Of a stretch of 23,319 nt of DNA, positions 1 to 6,933 are shown in pieces (the first letter of the stretch is position 1; the number at the start of each line of letters is the position of its first letter). A program made the position numbers and the translations under genes. Location: positions 1 to 23,319 of the IMG/VR virus record IMGVR_UViG_3300026077_000027. One strand, given 5' to 3'. The DNA comes from a virus. The notes under the pieces are model-generated. The model ran no database searches and was not told the DNA's origin. It saw nothing but the letters and a program-made list of their open reading frames with translations.

Positions 1-90
1 GTAGATGCTGCATACCTATGATGTAGTGGGTGCTTATGTACCTATGAAAGAGATGGGTGGTGGTAGTGGTCTTAAGTATGCAGCATCTAC
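1..90. repeat. 15-bp exact inverted repeat, 1-15 versus 76-90
   Basis: GTAGATGCTGCATAC (1-15) is the exact reverse complement of GTATGCAGCATCTAC (76-90). The right copy is normal uvsX coding sequence. The left copy lies on the window edge and introduces a stop in the uvsX frame. An inverted chimera joined at the shared CATAC is the simplest reading. Confidence 0.85.
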
Positions 91-424
91 TATCATATAC
101 CTCAGCAAATCCAAAGAGAAAGATGGTAAGGATGTGATTGGTAACATTATTAAATGTGAGACTAAGAAGTCTAGGTTCACTAAGGAGAACATCAAGATAG
201 AATCAAGACTATTCTATGATGAGAGAGGACTGGATAAGTATTATGGTCTCCTTGAGTTAGGAGAGAAACATGGAGTGTTTACAAGAATAGGTAACAGGTA
301 TAAGATGGGAGAATCAAATCTATATCCTAAACAGATCTTGAGTAATCCAGAGAAATATTTTACACCCGAAGTACTACAGGCACTTGATGAAGTTGCTGCT
401 AAGGAGTTCCGATATGGATCTTAA
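5..424 (+). CDS. uvsX: UvsX (RecA-like recombinase), C-terminal part, 5' truncated
   Basis: The 139 residues resemble the C-terminal third of T4-type UvsX, the RecA-family strand-exchange protein used in phage recombination-dependent replication and repair. The HTYDVVGAY segment, the [12 protein letters not shown] stretch (RecA loop 2 region) and [21 protein letters not shown] match how this family reads. The true gene starts outside the window. The apparent ATG at 5 follows an in-frame TAG at 2-4 and is probably artificial, because bases 1-15 are an exact inverted copy of 76-90; genuine uvsX sequence probably begins at about base 11. It is followed with overlap by an oxygenase gene and then by the gp41 helicase, so a recombination and replication module is being entered from the left. 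Confidence 0.9.
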   Translation: MLHTYDVVGAYVPMKEMGGGSGLKYAASTIIYLSKSKEKDGKDVIGNIIKCETKKSRFTKENIKIESRLFYDERGLDKYYGLLELGEKHGVFTRIGNRYKMGESNLYPKQILSNPEKYFTPEVLQALDEVAAKEFRYGS

Positions 425-980
425 AGATTATGTCAGACACTATCCATTGGCATTGGATCCTAGTCTCTGTCGTAACATAATTGAGTTAGGAAAGAAGACA
501 GAACTAGAAAGGTGGGAGCAGAAGGGTAGACCTCAATGGAATATGTTTAACATTACCCATGAGATAGAGAAAGAAGGTGCTAGGGAAGAATGGGTCAAGA
601 TTCATAATCAATTGATCCAATATATCAAACGTCTTTCTGAGATCTATATGGCAGAGGTTGACTGTAAAGACTTCTGGCCAGTAGAGAATTCATTTGAGCA
701 GGTTAAACTTAAGCACTATGAGTGTGAAAGGAATGATAGGTTTGATCTACATGTGGATGTAGGCAACCATGATAGTGCTCGGAGATTCCTTGCACTCTTC
801 TTCTATCTTAATGATGTTGACAAAGGTGGAGAAACATGCTTTCATAATATAGATCACAGCATACAACCAAAGGAGGGTAGTGCCTTAGTCTTCCCTCCCA
901 CATGGATGTTCCCTCACTCAGGCAAAGCACCCCTGTCTAATGACAAGTGGGTGGTCAGTACTTATTTACACTACCTCTAA
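414..980 (+). CDS. 2-oxoglutarate/Fe(II)-dependent oxygenase, prolyl-hydroxylase-like
   Basis: A 188-residue protein with a double-stranded beta-helix dioxygenase pattern. Visible are the HxD iron ligands H113-V-D115, the strand pair [15 protein letters not shown], a distal His at 168 in WMFPHSGK, and K178 ten residues later where 2-oxoglutarate would be bound; Lys here is as in prolyl 4-hydroxylases, while many phage members have Arg. It probably uses O2, Fe(II) and 2-oxoglutarate to hydroxylate a protein or small-molecule substrate, which cannot be told from sequence. ATG 414 is chosen over the longer frame from 384 because AAGGAG (401-406) lies 7 nt upstream. The start overlaps the uvsX stop, and its own stop overlaps the gp41 start (TAATG). 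Confidence 0.85.
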   Translation: MDLKDYVRHYPLALDPSLCRNIIELGKKTELERWEQKGRPQWNMFNITHEIEKEGAREEWVKIHNQLIQYIKRLSEIYMAEVDCKDFWPVENSFEQVKLKHYECERNDRFDLHVDVGNHDSARRFLALFFYLNDVDKGGETCFHNIDHSIQPKEGSALVFPPTWMFPHSGKAPLSNDKWVVSTYLHYL

Positions 981-2350
981 TGCAAAAGATCGAAGAGATC
1001 ACCCTCAGTAAACTCATCCTTGATGAGAATTATTGTAGGCAGGTCATGCCTTTTATTAAGGATGAGTACTTTGACACTATCAACAATAAGGTCTTGTTCA
1101 CTGCTGTACAAGACTATGTGCAAGAGTTCTCGGCATTACCAGAACCTCAAGCACTTAAGATTGAGGTGGAAAAGCGTAGGGATATAAGTGAAGAAATTAT
1201 TAAGGAGATAGAAGAGTTCCTAGATAATAAGATCGACAAAGATCATTACAATAAAGATTGGTTATTAGACACAACAGAGAAGTGGTGTAAGGAACGTGCT
1301 ATCTACCTTGCACTCATGGATAGTATCAAGATTGCTGACGGTCAGGATAAGACTCGTACCAAGGATGCTATTCCACATATCATGTCCGAAGCATTAGGTA
1401 CAAGTTTCGATGACACAGTTGGACACGATTACATCAAAGACGCAGACGAAAGATACGACTTCTACCACAAAACTGAGGAGAAGATTCCGTTCGACTTGGA
1501 ACTCCTCAACAAGATTACAAAGGGTGGTCTTCCTAACAAGACTCTCAACATTGCTCTTGCAGGTACTGGTGTGGGTAAGTCTTTGTTCATGTGCCATTGT
1601 GCTAGTGCTGCTCTCCTCCAAGGTAAAAATGTTCTTTACATTACTCTTGAGATGGCAGAAGAAAAGATCGCTGAAAGAATAGATGCTAACTTACTTAATG
1701 TTCCCATCCAACAACTCAATGATCCTCTCTTCAGTAAGGCACAGTTTAGAACTAAGATTGATAAACTAAATAAGAAGACTCAAGGTCGTCTTGTTATCAA
1801 GGAGTACCCCACAGCATCTGCTCATGTAGGTCACTTTAAGTCACTGCTTAATGAGTTAGCAATGAAGAAGGGGTTCAGTCCTGATATTATATTCATAGAC
1901 TACCTTAATATCTGTTCATCCTCTCGTTATAAAAACTCAATTGTCAATTCATACACATTCGTCAAAGCAATCGCAGAAGAACTTAGGGGTCTCGCAGTTG
2001 AGGCGAACGTTCCGATTGTATCTGCCACTCAAACTACTCGTAGCGGCTACGGTAGTAGCGATGTGGACCTTACTGACACCTCTGAGTCTTTTGGACTCCC
2101 TGCTACTGCTGACCTTATGTTTGCCCTTATTTCTACAGAAGAGTTGGAGAGTGTGAATCAAATAATGGTCAAGCAGTTAAAGAATAGATATAATGATCCT
2201 ACAGTTCACAAGAGATTTGTCATAGGTATTGACAGATCCAAGATGAGGCTGTATGATTGTGAACAGCAGAAACTTACCGACTCTGGTAATGAAGAAGAAG
2301 TCTTAGAGATTGCTAAGACAGTAACCAAATTCGATTCATTTAAGATATGA
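980..2350 (+). CDS. gp41: Replicative DNA helicase, T4 gp41 type (DnaB family)
   Basis: A 456-residue hexameric 5'-3' helicase that drives the phage replication fork with primase gp61. The RecA-like core has Walker A GTGVGKS at about residues 195-201, then NVLYITLEMAEEKIAERI, the Walker B-like IIFIDYLNIC, and downstream VSATQTTRSG as in DnaB/gp41 proteins. The N-terminal ~180 residues are the helical primase-interacting part. ATG 980 overlaps the upstream stop (TAATG); an in-frame upstream start at 947 would extend into the oxygenase gene and is not needed. Its partner primase gene lies about 9.5 kb downstream (11827) under a separate promoter. Confidence 0.95.
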   Translation: MQKIEEITLSKLILDENYCRQVMPFIKDEYFDTINNKVLFTAVQDYVQEFSALPEPQALKIEVEKRRDISEEIIKEIEEFLDNKIDKDHYNKDWLLDTTEKWCKERAIYLALMDSIKIADGQDKTRTKDAIPHIMSEALGTSFDDTVGHDYIKDADERYDFYHKTEEKIPFDLELLNKITKGGLPNKTLNIALAGTGVGKSLFMCHCASAALLQGKNVLYITLEMAEEKIAERIDANLLNVPIQQLNDPLFSKAQFRTKIDKLNKKTQGRLVIKEYPTASAHVGHFKSLLNELAMKKGFSPDIIFIDYLNICSSSRYKNSIVNSYTFVKAIAEELRGLAVEANVPIVSATQTTRSGYGSSDVDLTDTSESFGLPATADLMFALISTEELESVNQIMVKQLKNRYNDPTVHKRFVIGIDRSKMRLYDCEQQKLTDSGNEEEVLEIAKTVTKFDSFKI

Positions 2351-3018
2351 GCAAGCACGACCATGACCATAAGGACTCAGTACCTGGTCCAATTCCATTT
2401 GATCCTGCATCAACTGACAATGCACAGAAAGTAGCAGAGACTATGAATAACTCTGCACAGGATGCTAAAGATGACATGGCAGAAGGTGCAAAGAAGATTG
2501 CTGATGAAACTCCTAAGACACCAGAAGAGTTTATTAAACAGAAAGGTTTTACTGCATGGCAAGCAGCAGAGAAAGTCAGAGCAGAAGAGAACAAGAAAAA
2601 GGACAAGGAGAAGTTCCAGATAGACTTAGATAAGTATATGCATTTTCAGGACAAGACTTGTTCTGATGCTAGTAAAGATAAGATTCAGTACATTGATCGA
2701 CTGAGACAACTATCTGAACAGGGATGTGACATCGCTCGTTTAGATACTGCTTCTCAGGGATTGACTGCTGAAGCAGGTGAGTTCTGTGAGATCGTCAAGA
2801 AGATGAAGTATCAGGGCAAACCATGGAACGATGCTAACAAAGAGCATCTTATCAAAGAGTTGGGTGATGTACTATGGTATGCTGCTTGTGCAGCAAGAGC
2901 ATTAGAAGTCCGTTTGGATGATGTGTTCTATACCAACTCACTTAAACTTGCTGCCAGATATCCTGGTGGTGAGTTCTCTATCGAAGACTCAGAAAATCGC
3001 AAAGAAGGAGACATTTAA
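2347..3018 (+). CDS. mazG: MazG-like nucleoside triphosphate pyrophosphohydrolase
   Basis: A 223-residue protein. The C-terminal half (about 100-215) carries the MazG metal-binding pattern ExxE...ExxD: E145/E148 in GEFCE and E171/D174 in KELGDVLWY, with 22 residues between the pairs. Such enzymes hydrolyse NTPs or dNTPs to the monophosphate, and mazG is a common cyanophage auxiliary gene. The first ~95 residues (HDHDH start, then an Ala/Lys/Asp-rich stretch) look disordered and are an unusual extension compared with single-domain MazG proteins. It overlaps the gp41 end by 4 nt (ATGA), so it is probably translated with the helicase. The link to host ppGpp control is from the literature and is not testable here. 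Confidence 0.85.
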   Translation: MSKHDHDHKDSVPGPIPFDPASTDNAQKVAETMNNSAQDAKDDMAEGAKKIADETPKTPEEFIKQKGFTAWQAAEKVRAEENKKKDKEKFQIDLDKYMHFQDKTCSDASKDKIQYIDRLRQLSEQGCDIARLDTASQGLTAEAGEFCEIVKKMKYQGKPWNDANKEHLIKELGDVLWYAACAARALEVRLDDVFYTNSLKLAARYPGGEFSIEDSENRKEGDI

Positions 3019-3099
3019 TTGCATTTAGTTTATGGAGCGATTGCTATTGCATTGATAGTAGCAATCATCGTGACCCTAGTGTGGTATGATCCACATTAA
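3019..3099 (+). CDS. 26-residue single-span membrane protein, TTG start
   Basis: TTG at 3019 directly follows the mazG stop and opens a 26-codon frame reading MHLVYGAIAIALIVAIIV, then TLVWYDPH. Residues 4-22 are one hydrophobic segment, followed by a short charged tail. AAGGAG at 3005-3010 lies 8 nt upstream, an excellent ribosome-binding site for this codon and no other. The next gene starts inside it at 3086. Function unknown; size and shape suit a small phage membrane protein such as a lysis or membrane-complex modulator, but nothing identifies it. Confidence 0.6.
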   Translation: MHLVYGAIAIALIVAIIVTLVWYDPH

Positions 3100-3322
3100 A
3101 GAGGTCTGGAAAGTCTGGAAGTATACTTTGGGATCCTTCCAAGACGAAACCACGAAGAGGTATGATGATATTATCTGCATCATCAGAACCTTTATCTTTG
3201 TACAGTTGGTTCTAACCAACTGTTTTATTATTGCAGGTAACATTAGACATTGGAATGACAATCATGGCACTATCACAACAGGTAGAGTACAGTTTGAGAG
3301 AAGCACAAGAGTCTCTCCGTAA
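3086..3322 (+). CDS. Small conserved-looking membrane protein
   Basis: A 78-residue protein beginning MIHIKEVWKVWKYTLGSF. It has an amphipathic N-terminus, a basic/acidic stretch and one hydrophobic segment, approximately IICIIRTFIFVQLVLTNC (about 29-48), then IIAGNIRHW. From memory, similar short proteins with this WKVWKYTLGSF start occur near mazG in other cyanophages, which supports it as a real gene, but no function is known. The last ~20 residues overlap the next gene in another frame and read like non-selected sequence. No good Shine-Dalgarno is visible; the start overlaps the 26-residue gene. Confidence 0.6.
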   Translation: MIHIKEVWKVWKYTLGSFQDETTKRYDDIICIIRTFIFVQLVLTNCFIIAGNIRHWNDNHGTITTGRVQFERSTRVSP

Positions 3323-3470
3323 TGCTCTATCCTTCGCAGCAAGATCCGAAAAACCGTACATCTCAAAGCATATTGCTGATATGCTGGCTAATATTGATAA
3401 CCTCTGCCACGTTTCAGAGCTTATCGAATCACTGGAGGATGCACAAGATGCAGTTAAAGATAACGAATGA
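3264..3470 (+). CDS. Small helical protein of unknown function
   Basis: A 68-residue protein starting MALSQQVEYSLREAQ, rich in Ala, Glu, Ser and Leu, and predicted to be all-helical (two helices around ARSEKPYISKHIADM). ATG 3264 is chosen because GGA (3252-3254) lies 9 nt upstream; ATG 3255 and TTG 3231 are in-frame alternatives with no better signal. It overlaps the end of the membrane-protein gene before it and the start of the 42-residue gene after it. No recognised domain. Confidence 0.55.
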   Translation: MALSQQVEYSLREAQESLRNALSFAARSEKPYISKHIADMLANIDNLCHVSELIESLEDAQDAVKDNE

Positions 3471-3576
3471 AGAGTTCGATACTATTATAATGAATCTTTG
3501 GATGCATCGTAAGACCGATAACAAAACCAGAGAATTATATGAAAGACTTAAGGTAGAACAGAAGGACAATAAATAG
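3448..3576 (+). CDS. 42-residue protein of unknown function
   Basis: ATG 3448 opens 42 codons (MQLKITNEEFDTIIMNLWMH..., ending EQKDNK). GGAGG at 3434-3438 lies 9 nt upstream and fixes this start; the longer open frame from 3322 is a shadow of the preceding gene. The product is charged and probably helical. Its TAG stop (3574-3576) lies at the start of the terminator hairpin, making it the last gene of the uvsX-side transcription unit. Confidence 0.55.
   Translation: MQLKITNEEFDTIIMNLWMHRKTDNKTRELYERLKVEQKDNK
3568..3575 (+). promoter_or_regulatory. Late promoter-like box AATAAATA
   Basis: AATAAATA matches the T4-type late -10 pattern (NATAAATA). It ends 23 nt before GTG 3599. A late transcript would start near 3582, inside the terminator hairpin, and so would not carry a complete terminator stem. 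Confidence 0.45.
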
Positions 3577-3598
3577 AGGGGTAACACCCTCTTTTTTT
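3575..3598 (+). terminator. Rho-independent terminator
   Basis: The stem AGAGGG (3575-3580) pairs with CCCTCT (3587-3592) around the 6-nt loop GTAACA, followed by a run of seven T (3592-3598). It closes the uvsX-mazG-small gene unit and overlaps the stop codon of the 42-residue gene. Its architecture matches the second terminator at 17643. Confidence 0.8.
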
Positions 3599-4639
3599 GT
3601 GGCTACACTTAAGTCCAAAACTACTGATAAGACGATGACTGGATACGAAAAGTATGTTCAGTCTAATGCTGCATGGGCAGAGATGGAACTGACTATAGAA
3701 AGGTCAACTCAAATTCATGAGTCTAGGTTCTTTAAATTAAACAAGGAAGAAACTTGGAGTCCATTACCTTCTGGTACATCGTTACGGATAGTGGAAAATC
3801 GCTTAGATATGGTAGGTAGACTGGAAGTTCTTAAGTGTAGAGCAAATGGCCATGTAGGGTATATTCCTATCAATAAAATTAGGAAACCAGAGGCGGGTGC
3901 TGATGTCACCCGTGCTGAGAGAATAGCAATGGGACAACTTGGTGAGTTATTACAGCAATTTGTTAGACAAACTGGTCCGATAACTATATGTCTGAACAAC
4001 GGAGAGAAGTATCCTAATTGTTATGATGTTCAGAATGTAACCCAACGTATCAATAATAGAGAGGCTAAGTCTGACTTTAATATTGTGGATCCTGATGGTA
4101 ATCCAGTTTTATACATATCACATAAGAAGACAGGAACTGCTGGTGACTGGCAGCAGTATGGTGGTGTCTCCAACAGAGCTGGTAGTGCAGCTAATAAGAC
4201 TTTGATTTATGATCATCCAGAGGTGCAAAGATTTATGAGAGAGTTGACTAAAGAAGAGAATCATAATGGTACAAGGCTTGTTGGACCACGCTATGCCAGA
4301 GTACAAGATGTCACATTGGTAGCCCAATCCTGCCTTGGTCCCGACTATAATACTGGTAGGGGTTTTGGTAACGATAATGTACACCTTATTGGACAAGGAG
4401 ATCCAGAACTTACATGGAAGGGGGATGAAATCTGTTACACTCTAACCTTTTCTAGTCACATGTCATACCACAACAACCCTCAAGCACTTATGCAACACCC
4501 AGATTACGCACCATTTCTCTGTGCTACGTTCAGATCAGGACGTGGATGGGAAATAGATGGTGAACGATATAGCGGTGCTCGTCTTGGAATATATCCTTGG
4601 GGTTTCATGAGAGGTCGTGGAGGACAAGAGGAAATCTAA
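3599..4639 (+). CDS. Unknown protein: SH3-like N-terminus and possible nuclease-like core
   Basis: A 346-residue protein. Residues about 50-100 (PSGTSLRIVENRLD..., GHVGYIPINKIRKP) look like a bacterial SH3-like beta-barrel. The central part, with E156, D159 in KSDFNIVDPDG and S174-H175-K176 in LYISHKK followed by GDWQQYGG, resembles the D...(E/S)xK layout of restriction-endonuclease-fold proteins; this is inference from pattern only. The C-terminus (about 270-346) is Trp/Gly/Tyr-rich. GTG 3599 abuts the terminator T-run with no Shine-Dalgarno; ATG 3635 is the alternative. Translational coupling (TAATG) to the ligase-like gene suggests a shared role in nucleic-acid processing or in the virion. 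Confidence 0.6.
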   Translation: MATLKSKTTDKTMTGYEKYVQSNAAWAEMELTIERSTQIHESRFFKLNKEETWSPLPSGTSLRIVENRLDMVGRLEVLKCRANGHVGYIPINKIRKPEAGADVTRAERIAMGQLGELLQQFVRQTGPITICLNNGEKYPNCYDVQNVTQRINNREAKSDFNIVDPDGNPVLYISHKKTGTAGDWQQYGGVSNRAGSAANKTLIYDHPEVQRFMRELTKEENHNGTRLVGPRYARVQDVTLVAQSCLGPDYNTGRGFGNDNVHLIGQGDPELTWKGDEICYTLTFSSHMSYHNNPQALMQHPDYAPFLCATFRSGRGWEIDGERYSGARLGIYPWGFMRGRGGQEEI

Positions 4640-5817
4640 TGGCAAAGAACACACACTTAGAACACTTAGAAGATGAACTCATTAATAATGGGTATGCAGG
4701 TGGTCTAAATGCAATAAAATTTTTAGAGTCCCTTCGTGATATGCTAGGGACACAGACTACAGGTACTAGAATCACAACCAAATGGGATGGTGCACCTGCT
4801 ATCGTATGTGGTACTGATCCAGAGACAGGACTATTCTTTGTAGGAACTAAGTCTGCATTTAATAAGATACCTAAGATAGCATCATCAGATTCTGAAGTTG
4901 ATTACCATTATCCTGGTCCTATCAATGGCATCTTAAAGAAATGTTTGCAATACCTTAAGAAACTACCTATCAATGGTGTCCTGCAAGGTGATTTATTATA
5001 TACATCCACACCAGGTCTGGCCAAGATGGGTGGTATTAATGGATATAAATTCAGACCCAATACTATTACATACTTTGCACAACAGGATAGTCCATTAGGT
5101 GATAAGGTTGCTGCATCTAACTTAGGTATAGTATTTCACACAACATATAGTGGAGCAACGATGGCAGAAATGAGTGCATCATTTGGTGCAGATGTTAGTG
5201 GACTGCAGGGTGTCAAAGACGTTGCAGTATTATCATCAGACTTTCAGACTACAGGTAAGGGAGTTAGTCTAACTGCTATGGAGAAAGCAGCAGTCAATAA
5301 GAATATTAATTCTGCCAAAACTAGCATAACTAAGGGTAGAAACTTCCTTGATCTTCTTGGAGGTAAGAAACCATTTGAGTTTACTGCATTGTTTAAGATG
5401 TATTTTAACCAAGTGGTTCGTGGTGGTGTCATTCCATCATCCTCTTCTGTTATGCTCAAAGGATTTGTATCCTTTGTAATACAGAGGTTTGATATGGAGA
5501 TTGCCAAAAAGAAAACGGAAAAATCTCAGATTGCATGGGATAAAAAGAAAGAGAGTACTATTAAATACCTAAATAGTAACAAAACTGCCATACATAATGC
5601 TATGAATGCCTTTACTGCATTGATGACTGCTAAAAACATCATCATCGGCAGACTACAAAAGGTTAAAGGCATTGGTACGTTCATAGAGGATGAAGATGGG
5701 TATCGAGTAACAAGTCCTGAGGGATTCGTTGCTATTAAAAACGGTACTGCTATGAAACTGGTCGATAGACTAGAGTTCAGTCGTGCTAACTTCACTGTTG
5801 CAAAAAATTGGGGATAA
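4639..5817 (+). CDS. Ligase-like nucleotidyltransferase (KxDG motif), cyanophage unknown family
   Basis: A 392-residue protein with a motif series like that of covalent nucleotidyltransferases (ATP-dependent RNA/DNA ligases, capping enzymes): motif I TKWDGAPA with candidate nucleotide-binding K48 and D50-G51, a motif III-like VLQGDLLY (114-121), a motif IV-like PEGFVAIK (360-367), and a motif V-like MKLVDR (372-377). The short IV-V spacing resembles T4 Rnl1 (EGYVA...FKIK). If active, it would form a lysyl-AMP and join or repair nucleic-acid ends. I recall relatives annotated only as a domain of unknown function (possibly DUF6267; unverified). ATG 4639 overlaps the previous stop, with a GAGG-containing site upstream. 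A nucleotidyltransferase gene follows directly at 5818. Confidence 0.7.
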   Translation: MAKNTHLEHLEDELINNGYAGGLNAIKFLESLRDMLGTQTTGTRITTKWDGAPAIVCGTDPETGLFFVGTKSAFNKIPKIASSDSEVDYHYPGPINGILKKCLQYLKKLPINGVLQGDLLYTSTPGLAKMGGINGYKFRPNTITYFAQQDSPLGDKVAASNLGIVFHTTYSGATMAEMSASFGADVSGLQGVKDVAVLSSDFQTTGKGVSLTAMEKAAVNKNINSAKTSITKGRNFLDLLGGKKPFEFTALFKMYFNQVVRGGVIPSSSSVMLKGFVSFVIQRFDMEIAKKKTEKSQIAWDKKKESTIKYLNSNKTAIHNAMNAFTALMTAKNIIIGRLQKVKGIGTFIEDEDGYRVTSPEGFVAIKNGTAMKLVDRLEFSRANFTVAKNWG

Positions 5818-6909
5818 ATGTTAACATTTCACGTCTTTATAACTGAAGCAGAAGCAACTAAGAAACCAGTTGCTAAGAAGAAGCCTGTGGGTAACACTAA
5901 GGCAGACAAACTTGCTGCAGATAAGCATGTCGCTATAACATTCGGTAGGTTTAACCCACCTCATGCAGGTCATGGTAAACTTATGGATGCTGTTAAGGCA
6001 CATGGTGGTGACTCTGGTAATTACAGGATCTATCCTAGTAGAACACAAGATCATAAGAAGAATCCTTTAAGTGCTGACCAAAAGGTTGAGCACATGCGTA
6101 AGATGTTTAAGGGTCACAAGGATGCGATCCAAAACTCTGAGCAACATAGGAATATATTTGACATCATGCGTGACCTCAATGATGAGGGACATGAGCATGT
6201 TACTATGGTAGTTGGTGATGATAGAGTGAAAGAATTTCAGAAATTAACTGACAAGTATAATGGTGTACACTATGACTTTAAGTCTATCAATATAAAGTCT
6301 GCAGGTAAAAGGAATAAAGATTCCGATGACCCACTGGAGAAACTAAGTGCATCGGGACAGAGAAAACATGCGTCAGGAGATGACCATGATAATTTCCATG
6401 CAGGTATGCCACAGGGATTCAGTAAGGCACATTCCATGAAACTCATGGCAGATGTTAAGGCAGGTATGACACCACCAGAGAAAGCTGCTGCTAAGAAGAA
6501 GAAAGCAAAGGCTAAGAAGGAGAGTTGGTTGTTCGCACCTAAGTTATATCAACAGGAATTAAGGGAGCACTACATCGAAGAAGATCTTTTTGCTGTAGGC
6601 ACACTCGTAGAGTATGATGACACTGGTATCCGTGGACATATTGTTCACCGTGGTAGTAACTATGTAATCCTTAAGGATTCTAATGGCGATGAGTTTCGCA
6701 CATGGTTACATCATGTGACAGAAGTCGCAGATGCTAGTAAGAACAGAGAAGATCAGTCTAACTTCTCTGCTGATGACGGTAGTGGCAATGACTGGAAAGT
6801 CGGCACAGATAAATATCGTCAGGCGGTACAGGCAATGACACCTGGACAAGCAACCACTAAGTTTGGAGTTAAGTTTTCAGACTTTAGAAAGACTGCAACA
6901 CCTAAATAA
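5818..6909 (+). CDS. HIGH-motif nucleotidyltransferase with C-terminal SH3/KOW-like domain
   Basis: A 363-residue protein. After a Lys/Ala-rich leader, residues 41-52 (TFGRFNPPHAGH) form the nucleotide-binding start of the cytidylyltransferase/NadM superfamily, with the HxGH signature. A second motif, SASGQRKHA (177-185), stands where ISSTxxR is expected and keeps R182. Such enzymes transfer NMP from an NTP to a phosphorylated substrate, which cannot be named here. Residues about 210-240 are Lys/Ala-rich. The tail from about 255 (EEDLFAVGTLVEYDDTGIRG, then HIVHRGSNYVILKDSNG) looks like a small beta-barrel found in cyanophage accessory and structural proteins. ATG 5818 directly abuts the ligase-like stop, so the two are co-translated. 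Confidence 0.75.
   Translation: MLTFHVFITEAEATKKPVAKKKPVGNTKADKLAADKHVAITFGRFNPPHAGHGKLMDAVKAHGGDSGNYRIYPSRTQDHKKNPLSADQKVEHMRKMFKGHKDAIQNSEQHRNIFDIMRDLNDEGHEHVTMVVGDDRVKEFQKLTDKYNGVHYDFKSINIKSAGKRNKDSDDPLEKLSASGQRKHASGDDHDNFHAGMPQGFSKAHSMKLMADVKAGMTPPEKAAAKKKKAKAKKESWLFAPKLYQQELREHYIEEDLFAVGTLVEYDDTGIRGHIVHRGSNYVILKDSNGDEFRTWLHHVTEVADASKNREDQSNFSADDGSGNDWKVGTDKYRQAVQAMTPGQATTKFGVKFSDFRKTATPK
6902..6908 (+). promoter_or_regulatory. Late promoter-like box CTAAATA
   Basis: CTAAATA overlaps the stop codon of the nucleotidyltransferase gene and ends 25 nt before ATG 6934, a spacing like that of the boxes before 3599, 10658 and 17907. The motif is low in information, so support comes mainly from position. 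Confidence 0.4.
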
Positions 6910-6933
6910 TAGTTACGGACCTACTTAAAAACA

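Noticed and set aside
817-848. TTGACA at 817 inside the first oxygenase gene
   Set aside because: The nearest -10-like box gives a 20-bp spacer, and no gene boundary is close.
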